Both the position numbers and the translations under genes were made by a program. The notes below the pieces were generated by a model that worked only from the letters and a program-made list of their open reading frames with translations, made no database searches and was not told the origin of the DNA. 64,000 bases of DNA from Limnoperna fortunei (lineage: Eukaryota > Mollusca > Bivalvia > Mytilida > Modiolidae), in contig OX104119.1 in assembly GCA_944474755.1 (NCBI GenBank), positions 42,247,927 to 42,311,926 on the forward strand. Reading direction: 5' to 3'. Positions 1 through 12,800 of this stretch are shown in pieces; the first letter of the stretch is position 1; each line of letters starts with the position of its first letter.

Positions 1-841
1 TTAGGTTTCACAGTGAGTGAGAATTGTATTTCGCTTTATATAGTCTTGAGTTATTTAATTTCAAAAAAAATAATAAACGAGCCTATGACAAGTTCCTTAA
101 TTAGTTGAAATTAAATAAGTACACATGATTTTAAGTGATAAGCAATTTTTACGATTTGTGAAACCTATTTCTCTTATGATGGAACGAAATTTGTAATTTG
201 CGTGGCTAATTTTGCACCACGAAAATGGGGCGTTTTTTGAAACACGGAGTAATATTCCAAATGTATTTACATTCTATAAACAGTATAACGAAGCGTTACA
301 TTAAGAGAAAGCGTATAAAGAATGAACACATTTTTGTTCAAATTCTAATAACATAATAAACGACATTGTTCATATATAACATTTAAATTTTTTTATACGC
401 GGATTTTCATCAGAAACCTTCTTTTCCTTCCAGCAAGTCTGACGTCATAACTTATAATTTATATCTCTTGTTCGTATCACATAGCTCCCACATTGTATAC
501 GACATTTTGTAAGTCACGCAAAAGTAGATAAATAAGGACAGTGATAAGAGGATATACTTGCAACAACTGAATGATAACCAGGTTTAAAGAAACTAAGTTT
601 TCATTCATTACTAATGCTTTTGAAATGCTATAATAAAGTTGATGCAATAAGTACGCGATTAAGAACCTACTGTTATGACATTAAAATAGTTAGACCTAGG
701 GATTTTCCCATTACATGTAACTATTCGCATTTTTAACCACACAATATATCGAGAAGAATGTTATCAAATGAAATAAATATGTTTCGTTACATAAAAGATG
801 TTAAAAATTATATATTTGTTTGCATTCATTTTGTTTTATAG

Positions 842-876
842 AAAACGAAGAAAAAACATTGGAAGCATTGAACAAG
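842..876 (+). CDS. Candidate leader exon of the Roco gene
   Basis: The acceptor is a T-rich tract ending TTTTATAG and the donor is AAG/gttaga. The last 33 nt read NEEKTLEALNK and end in phase 0, which joins the next exon to give ALNKALLKASKNG, a plausible helix just before an ankyrin repeat. It starts with two bases of a split codon, so at least one more exon lies upstream. Only 35 nt are involved, so a chance match remains possible. Confidence 0.5.
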
Positions 877-3800
877 GTTAGACCATTTTATTATTTATAC
901 AAATAGACAAATATAAAATAAAATAAATATTTTGAATTCACATAAAGGAATTTATACAAAATTTTCCTCTGTAGATGTTACAGAATTATGTAGCATATGC
1001 ATATAAATATAGTGGAACATAATAACTGTATATCTGCATTATATTAAAAGACCGGAACCACGCGGCTACATAATGACTTTATAACTTTCAAAACGCCAGA
1101 ATTTATTGTTATTGTGCTTTGTTTGGGTTGTTAATTTTTTGTGTTTGTGGAGTTTTCAGGTTTATCTAAACTGTCACGTTTTTGCTTGATTGTCATTCTC
1201 TTTATATCGCCACTATTTTGCTTACAATTGCCAAAGGTACCACAACACGATGGTAATATTAGTTAAAAATAATACATAGTTAAAACTTCTGATACTCAAC
1301 AAAATGCGCGTTGAAATCATGAGTTTCGGATGATATTTCGATATTGCTGAATGTAATATTAGCTCTCAGGTAGTTGTCATATGCATGGTATACAGTATGT
1401 CAATAATGCGATATATTTATATGCAATAGAATAAACAACATCAGTCTTTAGTTGTAATTGATTTGCAGGATCAGTTTATTATTGAACGTTGTTATGAAAT
1501 AGTTTTAAATATCCGATCATCAATATTTCAGATATATGGTAACAAACTCCAGATGATATTGTTTGGAAAAATCATTTCATTACTGAATATACGAGATACA
1601 ATTGATGTGGATTACCTATATAATATTACTGCTTTTTAATTATTTTTTGTCATGGGAATGGATCGGACAAGGGTTTTCAGAAAAAAATATTGCAAATTTT
1701 GTCACAACAAAAGTTGAACACATATTTTATTCCACTATCACTCTAATAGAAAGAACCCACCTCTTCTTAAAGTTCTGTACCTGCATTAATTAAATAGATG
1801 ACACCTTAAAAATACGACCATCTTTTATAGAAAATAATAAAATATAATTAAAATAAAGAAAAAAGTTAGATAAAAACGATAATGTTGTTTGACATAATAT
1901 TAGACAGAAGAGCATACAGTTGAGCACAGACTGGATTTTTTTATCTTTCTTCTTCATTGAACTGCTTTCAAAAATTTCTTATTTTGAGTTATTGTCTAAA
2001 TGTAATAATAACTCTGATTTCATAACCAAATACTATACATTTTTATTTTTTCTGTACATATCTGTTACACATTTTTATCTCGTTGGCACAATTTAGGAGT
2101 CGACATGAAACATACCCCTATTTACTTAAAAATGACGATTTTATTACTTGCTTACCATTACGTTACGTTGATAGATTTACTTTAAATAAGAAAAACACTA
2201 GTTGACAACAAATAAAGTATACGTCAATACCGAATTTTATACCAAACTTTCAAAGTTATGCATTTAATTATAGTGTAAATTGATATCATTAATTGGTTTC
2301 CTAGTCTCAACTCAATTACCTGTCACAAATAAAACGTTATTATTAATTATGCCATCGGACAGTGAAAGTTAATCTAAGTTTTATGACCGTCATCATGGCA
2401 TAAATAATATTTATAAAAATGTGCGCATTTGTAGAAAAAACTAGAGGGAAGTTAGCAAACAAGTTTTTCCAACAAATGTTGTTGAAAGAATGTATTCCTT
2501 ACTTTTTCCTGACAGAAATATTAAAATAGAACAAGATATACAAAAACGTAAAGTTAGTCTTATATGGACGAAGTTAATGTCAGACTCGTAACATCAAAAG
2601 ACATCCGCTTAATGTTTTACGCTAATAAAATTATGATTTATCCAATTGTATTTAAAGTAATGAAAAAATGACTATACAATGTTTTAGTGTTTAAATGAAA
2701 GGCACATTTGAATGATTAAACGAAATCTGCAGATTGCTGACCTTTAAAGCACGTGTTTGTAAACATGTATTAGCTTCTGTAAATAACGATAATTCGTCAT
2801 GTTAAACGTAAGGGGAGAAATAATGCAGCTGTGCAGTTTAATCTTATGGTTATGCATATTTACATTTCAATAGAAATTCTGTAGTGTTATAACTAATACT
2901 TTTTTACACAGTATTATGAAAAAACCTAAACGAAAAATATGTCAAATAATACCAAAATTAGTTCTGAGAACAAATTTTAATGTCTTTCCTGTTATTGTCT
3001 AAAGTAAAAAAAATGTTATGGACTTTTTGTCGTTTGCTAAGTACTAAATGTAACTGCCAGTCATGAATATTAATTATTTGAGTAAAGAAAGTGGTCCCAA
3101 GTCAAACAATATATGGTTGTAAAGGATTTCAAGCCTGTTGCTAAGGACAAAATGTCACTGTCGGCTGTATAATGACCTCTTTCAATAAAGTTGATCATCC
3201 TGATTTTAAAAATATGTTTGCTAACGACCTTTTATGGTAACATTGTTAAATCTCCCAAACGAAGTTTGAAGACTCATTGTTTTTGTTCCGTTCTTCTTCT
3301 TCTTCTTCTTATTCTTCTTATTTTTAAGGCTTTCACTTTCCAAGTGGAAAGACTTATTGTTTTGTGTCTGTTTCTTATTAAGGCTTTCCACTTCCCGAGT
3401 GGAAAGCCTTCTTGTTATTCGTCTGTTTACTATTATTATTATTATTTTTTATTAAGGCTTTCCACTTTCCAAGGGGAAAGACTTATTGCTTTTTGTCTGT
3501 TTCTTATTATTATGGCAAGTTTTTTATTACCCATTATAAATTTTGTTTCGCGACATGTCTTAAAGACATTTTTTACTATGGGTGTATGAGACATTAGGCT
3601 TTCGCAGTTAACCCAGGCACACCTAACACTTTTTCTTTACAGAGTAATTTCCCCTGTCACGAAAAACCTTTTGTGCAGATTAATTATGAAACCATAAAAA
3701 AATGTCGCAATAAAAGTTGTTGCAAAATGATTTGCTATTAATTGCGACAATTTTTTACATATCGTACACAGAATTTTGACGACTCCTTATAGAGTTATTT

Positions 3801-6800
3801 CCCCTTATTTATTGGAAGGACATTTTGTGCCATTATAACTCGTGAACCAAAGGTGATAGATACTTGGGATTTCACAGTTAGTCATCATTGACCTTGACCT
3901 TGAAAAGGGTCACAAGGTCAAAGGTCAATGTTACATTCTACATTTTGACATTGTGGTATGTGCGATTTTTCTCCCGAACCATAAGAGCTAAACAAAAAAA
4001 TCTTTAACCAAAATGTAGATCATATTAAGTTCTTGGAAGGTCACCATAAATGATTTGACTTTTGAAAGAGTTATATCCACTTGATCAATTAAATATAGTG
4101 TAAATAGCGTTATCTCAGTAAATATAACATATTTTGACCTCTGATCTTCTGTGTTGTTGATTGTTGACCTTCAGCAAGGTCAAGTGTAGAGGTCAATGTC
4201 AAGTTATTTTTTTTAATTTTGCATTTTCTATGCATGTTAAGTTGTTATTTATGATAAATGTTTACTTTGGTTAAATAATATATGCAAAAATCGAAAGATC
4301 AAAGGTCAAGGTCAACTTAGACCCTGAATGTCTCAATTTATGACCTTTTTTATTTCAAAAGTTATCCTAATGGTTTTTTCTTTGATATATTAGTTTGCGA
4401 AATGGATTTCATTTAAACACAAAAGGGGATGAGATCAAGGTCATAGTGTCTTAGAATTTAACCTTCCCTCATTTTAACAGTTATCCATAAAATTTGTTAA
4501 TTTCATCAAAGAACGAATAATGTTTATGGGTAAAATTAAAAGGTCTTTTAACTCTGGTACATGTTGGTTCTTTATAGTTCCTTTATGGGTAAAGCCTATT
4601 AATCGTTCTAGAGAACTATTTAACTTATATTTATCATTCTTCTTCTTCTTTTTCGCGCCGCCAACTTTATCCGGGGCACTTTTATACTTTACACTTCATC
4701 GATATGTTCAAATTCTGCACAATGATAGACCCCTATGAGATGTGAGTCCTAACCATTTTTCGGGTGTAGGGGACCCCAGGGGCCGTGCCACGCCCCTCCA
4801 AATACCTAAAAAAATTGATTTTTTTAATACGTCAAAAAAGTAAACATTCCCACCCTATAACCATATATACTATTACTCCTTATGATTAGACAAAACATTT
4901 GGTACCATAGGAAGGTGCGAGGGGGTCATGCCCCACCCCCTCAAATGACAAATTTCTTAATATTCTGAAAACCATTGGGAATCGACCCTATAACCATATA
5001 TATTCTTACTCCTTATGATAAGACGAATCATTTAGTACCATAGGAGGGTTTGAGGGTGTCTTGCCCTACCCCCTTTAAAAATGACAAATTTCTTAATATC
5101 TTAAAAACCATTGGGATCCCCACCCTATAACCTAATATATTCCTACACCTTACGATAAGATGAATCATTAAGTACCATTGGGCGGTTGGAGGGTGTCTTG
5201 CCCTGCCCCCTTTAAAAATAACAACTTTCTTAATATCTTGAAAACCATTAGGATCCCCACCCTATAACCATCTTAATCTTTATGATAAGATCAATCATTT
5301 GGTACCTTTGGAGGTCGGAGGGGTTCATGCCCCACAACCTTAAAATTAATTAATTATTCTTCTTCTTTTTTCATCTTTCCGTTTAATCTTGTTCGCACAT
5401 TTTCTCCAAGATGAGGTCCGAAGGCGGTTATTCCCGCCCCCTCAAATGACATATTTTTAATATCTTCAAAACCACTGGGATCCCCACCCTATAACCAAAT
5501 ATATTCTTACTCCTTATGATAAGACGAATCTTTTGGTACCACGGGAGGGATGGAGGGGGTCTTGCCCCACCCCCCTCAAATGACAAATTATTAAATATCT
5601 TGAAAACCATGGGATCCCCACTCTATAACTATATATATTCTTACTTCTTATGATAAGACAAAATCATTTAGTTCAATGGGAGGGTAAGGGGACATGCCCC
5701 GCCCCCTTAAATTATTTAATTATACTTCTTCTTTCTTCTTTTTCCTTCTTTCCGTTCACTCTTGTCCAAACATTTTCTCTGAGATGCAATGTTCAATCAA
5801 TACGAAACTCTGGGAACTTGTTTATGGTGACCTGAAGTTTTGCAATCCATTTTTGGAATTTTCAAATTGGCTGCCGTTTCCATGGAAACAAGGGTAATTA
5901 TATAGGACATTGCATTATCATGGTAAAAATTTGTATTTGGGGTTTTCAACATGCTCAATGTGATAGTGGCAATGGGGGTTCGTTAGGGAGACATCTTGTG
6001 TTGGCATCCAAAAGCAATCGTGAATATTTGCTATTTGTGTTCATTGGCTTAATGTAAGATAGTGGGAGTTTTCTCTGGTTACTCCCACTTTCTTTTAATA
6101 AAAAATGAAAGCCACATCATTGCTAAAAAAAATAATGAAATTGGCGTTATGCACCATTTGAACAAAAGAAATTTCCATTGAAAAAAGTTATTTGTATTGC
6201 CTCCTCATAAGTAAAATGTAAAAAGCTTGAGATGTAGAACAACAAATCCTTTAATGGAGAATATAGTTTTTGTCAGCCAAGGTTCCTGTACCGGGGTTAA
6301 AAGGCCGAGCTAGTAATACAGACTCGAGTTGGGCGTCATTTATTCACAGATGGATGGCGAATAATACTTGAAAACGCAAAAAAATAATGTGTTGCGAAAT
6401 AAATGACAATTTAAAACATACGGAAAGGTGTGGGTTACAAAATAGACTAAGACACATATTAAAATAAATATAACGTACAAAAAGTAATAAAATGGTATTA
6501 ACCAATGTAGTTAATGCATATATAATGTAACAATTCCCATTCAAACAGCGATCATGTTCGCATTTAATCAGTTTTCACTTGTAGATCTTCACCAAAACCC
6601 AAAACCCTAAAGTTTAGGGACGAAAGTGAAAGCGATAAACTACCAAGAAAGTATACATTAATATTTATAAGACATTTCAAAGGGTGGTAGGAGGGTTAGT
6701 TTTTTCTGAAACTTTTCAGAATAAGATTGAACATTCAGTAAAATCAAAACATGAACCTTACACTTTTATTGTAATTTGCAGAATGATCACATACAAACAC

Positions 6801-9800
6801 ACAAGCTGTTACTTAATCTTAATTAACAGTAAATTAACTGACCAATCATCATTCAAATTACTGACTGAATATGCAATGAACAACTGCAGGTGGCTGACCA
6901 GTCTATCAGTATTACATAAAACAAAGATAATTACAATAAAAGTTACATAATACAAACTTGCATCTCTTTAATACAGGTGGATACATTATATAAGATACTG
7001 AAAACATAATTTTAGACGCCTGCTACATTATATGATACAATGAAAAATACACATGCATTAAATAATAGATTAATAACAAAAATTTTAGGAACTTGCTTAC
7101 AAAAACTCTTTTATTAAGCAATGAATTCATTTTTGTACTTAAAAAAATTAATTAAAACATAGGAATAAGCTCAACAACTGAATTTGTGTAACTTTACATT
7201 TTCAAAACATTAACACAATTTCACACTTTCTATAAGTGGTTGATGTAGTAATATATTTCATCAAAAGAGGCATGCCTTTCTCTGTAAATACTTTCTAATA
7301 TTTTCAAAAGACAATATTCTCGTACAAGGTATTTATATCTTATTGGATAAGTGAAAGGAATAGTATCTTTAACATAAATATTTTGGAAGTAATCAACAAT
7401 ATCAAAGCAGAGATGTGTACAATTTTACATCACCATTATAAGCGACAAAAAGCGAATTCAAATGGAGAATTTGCGTGACGACAGAAAAAATGTTTTAACC
7501 GATTTTGTGAAATTGACATGTTTCACGTGATAATTGAAACAAAAATAAGAGATTTTGACTGTTTGTCAGTTTAACGAAAGCGAAAACAGCGATTTTGATT
7601 CGTTCGTCAATTCGAATCATAATGAGATTTGTATGCTTTGACAAAAACCGACATTAAATTACAGTTGTTTTTTTTTCATCGACAATATCAAGTTTGCTGA
7701 GAATGTTCAAAATTGAAATTTAAAATTTGTATGCTAGCACTATCTAAATTCACATAGCAGACATATTTAATCTTTCACATTCTTTGTCTTTGTCATTAAA
7801 ATTATTATATTTAATTTGCATTAAAACAACATAACCTTATGTTATATATAAAGAGGAGGACAATTAATTACAAACACTAAAATTTAATTATAAGCATTAA
7901 ACATAAACCATATTTTATTGTTTCAGGCTTTATTGAAAGCTTCAAAGAATGGTACATTTAAAGCTGTCCAAGAGTGTTTAACAAATGGTGCTGATGTCAA
8001 CTGCCAGGATTGGGATGTAAGTTACACAATTGTTTGATAATAATTGCTTTGATCTATTGAATTACTTGCTTCATGTCACAGATACAAATCAATATGAGTA
8101 TATGACCGTACACAATTCAGATAGAAGTTAAAAATAAGTATTGAATTTGTGAATGAACAAAGCTATAATTTCTTACAAATATCAGTGCATATAACGTATG
8201 AAAAGTTACACCTCATGTCGACAACATGATTCTTGCGAAACTAGTGGTCATGTCTTTTATTTATATGCACATTTACGTTTTTAACAGCTACATAATAGGT
8301 ACAAATTACAGTGTATTGTAATCTGTGCAAAAAATACATGTACGAACACATGCACTTTATTCAAAACTTGCGAAATACTCTTATCCATCATTAACATCCA
8401 CGACCAAAAAACAATGTTAGCGAAGGTCGGGGATGTTTTGCTGGGTAAGGTATGAATTTCTCGAAAATAAAAATCGCGTTTAACGCTATTCTAACAAACA
8501 AAACTCAAAATGCATCACCTCATGCCCGGTATTTTTAATATTTACTTAACAATACAAGGAGCGTATTAGGCATATACGTTTATATCTGTAAATACGAAGA
8601 TTTCAACACCTGAAGCAAAGATGCGTAAAGATTCGTTAGATGAAGAAAGGTTTCTTGTGCATGGGTAAAGGCTCTTTGCCAATTTCAGTATAAAAGTATT
8701 TTACGTCATAGAGTCATATAACTGTTAGCATCACCCACGTACATTTTGTAGCAACACCCACATATATTTGTTATGTAGAGACGTTTAACTGAATAATGCA
8801 TAATACTAATATGGAGATCAAAATATTTATAAAAACAAGTATATATCACTATCAGAAGATCAAATGTTACGCTGCAATCAGTACATTTTAAAGAATAAAG
8901 GTATTCAAATGCAGTGTTGATTAATTGAGTTACTTATCGAATCAAATATTTTTGCATCCTTGCTCTGTTTTCCTGTAATATTTAGTATTATGATATAATT
9001 CACAATATGTTTTCAAACATGATATTTATTCGTGCCGTCATGGTATGCCTAGATGACGCGCCAATATGTTGTATCCTATTGTTTCCTCTCTGAATGTATT
9101 TTAAGTCATAGGATAGGCTAAAAAAATATTGGTACAATTTTAGAAACTAAAGCGACCATTTGCACTCTTTGCAAAAAGGCGATAAAATCGCTCGACAGTG
9201 CACGTATTTCTGTCTGTTTCTAAGAGTCGTAAAAATCAACTTGATGTTTTTCTGACAATGCACAAAAATCGAATATTTATTCGCAATCTTTACATTTTCG
9301 TTGTATATTAATATATTTTTTGTTTTATTTTGTCAGCATACAATCTTCATGTATCTTATCCCTTATTACAAAAATATTTAGAATTGTGTTCTGGTTAAAG
9401 CTTCAGTCACACTACACCGTATAGCGTTAACGGACGTCAAACGCATAACAAAATTTTAAATCCGTCCATGTCCGTTCGCATGCGTTTCTTTTCCATTTAT
9501 CATGCGGCGTTTGCGCTTCTTGTCCGGCGATATCCAGCGGTGTTCGTTCCGTTCGGTGGAAAGTTTGAACATGTTCAAAATTTGGAACGTACAGCACCGG
9601 ATAAAGTTGTCCGTCAGATGTACGGTAACCGTGCGCTGGTATGCGTTTTGTTCGTTACTCGTACGTTCCTTATTCTGTACTTGTCCGGTTCGAGTCCGTT
9701 CTTGCCCGGTGGACCTGATTTACGGCCGGACTACTAACGGACATGCAGCGGATGTAACGTAAGTTAAACGAGTTAAAAGTTCAAAGAACGTTTTGTCAGT

Positions 9801-12800
9801 TCTTCATGCGCTGCGTGTACGTTTTGTGCGGTACAAATCCGTTACTAGTATGTTGAAGTCCGTTAACTGTACGTCGTTCATCCAGTATATGTGCGTTGAT
9901 CGTTCGGTCATTGTGCGTTTTGCACGTTTTATGCGCCCCGTACAGCGATCATGAAAGCACCGAGCAGCAGCAGCGGGAAATGCTTTTCATCACCGGATAA
10001 CTTTCAGCCGCATTTGTCTTTGCGTTTAGCGTCCGTTAACGCTATGCGGTGTAGTGTGACTGAACCTTACCATGTTGATTAATATAATTTGTGTGTAAAG
10101 TCATGGTATCGTTAAGCCATTTGTTTTGTTTGTGTTCTTGTCCTTCATAATGATATATAAAGATTTATTCACTTTGTCACACAAACTAGTTGGTTTTTAT
10201 GGCTGTTTAACATAATGGGAAGAGTGATAATAAATATCTGGAAGTTATGTTTGAACATTTCTTTATATTTATTATTCTAGAAAAAAACACCACTTCACAT
10301 TGCGGCAGATCAGGGCAACACAAAGATAGCAAACCTCCTAATATTGCGAAAGGCTAACATTAACGTAAGGAATGTATACGTAAGTATTCCTTTTTAGAAG
10401 TTCTGTTTTACCTAGTTTTTGGACTGAATTAGAGATATATGAATGTTCATCTTATTATATTACAAGATTCAATGACTAACATTAGTGTTTTTCTACCAAA
10501 AGTGAGTATTATACTATGACCAAAGAAAACTATGATTCATATTAAAGGCCAATACTGAGATATATATGCCAAAAATAGATAAATATACCAGTAATATCAC
10601 GTTTAGTTAAATATGTGTGTGATTAATACTTTGACGACAAAAAAAAATAGAAAACAATAACACATGTATAAAAACTTTCTTGTTCAATAAAAACAAATTA
10701 GATACAACATACAACGATAAAGAGGATTAATTCACAATCAACATATACCTACATAAACGTTCTAAAAATTTGAATAAACATGAAAGACACAATTAAAAGT
10801 AAAAAATCGGTAATATCTAAAATATGTGAATATGGATTATATTTACCAATATCCTCTACTTCAAATTTAAAATTTATAAGTAATATGTAAGAAAAACGCT
10901 CGTCCCAAACGTATAAAAAACCACACTATAGTAAGAAAATCCGAATTGAGACAAAGGCACACGACATAAAGAAGAAAAAAAAAGTATCCCGATTCCAATA
11001 AAACACTCCTGTTGCGAAGCAGAGCATGCCTCCAACTAGAGGATTTTTCTAACTAGAAACCAACCGAATTACTCAGTATTGCCGTGAAATATTTGAATTA
11101 ACCCATCAGCCACATAGCAACTAAATTAAATGCGATTCGAAATGTTTCATACCTGCGATATTTAGTATCCCGTTCTTGTTTATTACATGTTGTCAAATAC
11201 GCTTTGACTTCATGCTTTTACAAGAATACAAGCCTAAAACTTAAACAAAAATAAGCGAGAAGTGTTTTTCATGTTTCTCATTTGTATAGAACGTAATTTT
11301 GGTTTGCAGGTTAAAACAATATATTGTCAGAAATTTTGAAGTTAATTTGTTCTTGTTACATACAGGTAAGAAATGCTATACAGAGCGTCGCATTTCTCCC
11401 TGTTTCTAATCCTCGTACAAATGAACTATACATTTTCTGACAATGTGCATTTACTAATACTAATACTTATGCAATAAATTTAATCAGATGAACGTAACAC
11501 CTCTTTGTAAAAAACTACCTTTTAAGTGTGATTAAAGTGCGATTTCACAATAGCAAACCTTTTTGCGGTGTTTTATTACTTTGAAGCATGCTTAATATGT
11601 CACGAGTAAGTCATGCTTCTCCGTTTATTGAAAGTTTGTTGAGATGGAAATGATATGACGACAAAATGTCTGTTATTAACAGAAATCGCCTTAAAACGTG
11701 TTTTATATTAATTTTCCAGGGAGAGACACCCCTTCACCTGGCGGCAGCAGCAGGAAATACAGACATGGCAGCCATCCTTGTATCACAAAACGCTAACATT
11801 AACATCAAGGATTACGGGGTATGTATTTGTAAGGAGAAGTTCATTTTTTCACTTTTGATAGTTCATGTCCTGAAACAGTAAATAACAATTTGCATGTTGC
11901 TACAATCAGATATGCTAAAATATATGATATCTATATTATTAATTTATTTTTATCCTCTCTGTCAACAGAATACGAAAATGTCAGACGTGACAACGTTCAG
12001 TATCAAAACCATATCTTATATTTTGACTTCAAAGATCTATAGTACAGCTTCAGAGACTGACACGATAAAATAACTACCATTTCAAACAAATCAAATGTTT
12101 AACCCCAACTTGGACAATTTATTTGACGTTTTTATAAATTATGAATCAGAAAAGATTATGTTTGATTAGACATCTGTTTAATACAAATAAATATTATTTA
12201 CATATAAATTGTTGTATTAAGATTATTTTTTGTTGATTCTAGGGCTGGACACCACTTCACATGTCGGCAGACAGAGGCTACACAGGAACGACTGACCTCC
12301 TGATATTACGGGGAGCTGACATTAACATCAAGGATTGTAGTGTATGTATATCTCATTGAAAGGTTGTTTTGTGTCAGTTTTCCAACTGAATTCGAAACTC
12401 TAATTGCTAATCTTGTTATGGTAGATTTGTTCCAATATTTTTTACTTATGTTAAATATCTGATAATGGCAGAACTTTTTTCGACCTAAATGGATATAAAT
12501 TTAATAATATATTATGTTAAAATCTGTAAAATGTTAGATTTTCTAAGTGACAACATATTTGTCATGGTTGTAGAATGTGTTTTGTAACAGACTGTTGCCA
12601 ATTCAATGGGTACTAACTGTGCTATTGTCATCGCCGACTTTTTTGTACTTTTCTGAGGCGAAATTGCAGCCTTCTAAACAATTGACACAGATACAGCTTT
12701 TGAATTTCACATTCTGCAATTTTGATGCAACAATGCTAAATTTGGTGACTTTTTACATTAAATTTACCATAGCGGGCTTGAAAGTAAAGACGCCACTAAT

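Noticed and set aside
6684..6950. 88-codon frame in intron 1
   Set aside because: No domain, no splice context, composition of the AT-rich intron.
9468..9762. Two overlapping frames of 86-89 codons
   Set aside because: They lie inside the CG-rich TIR element with no domain and no stop pressure; by-products of composition.
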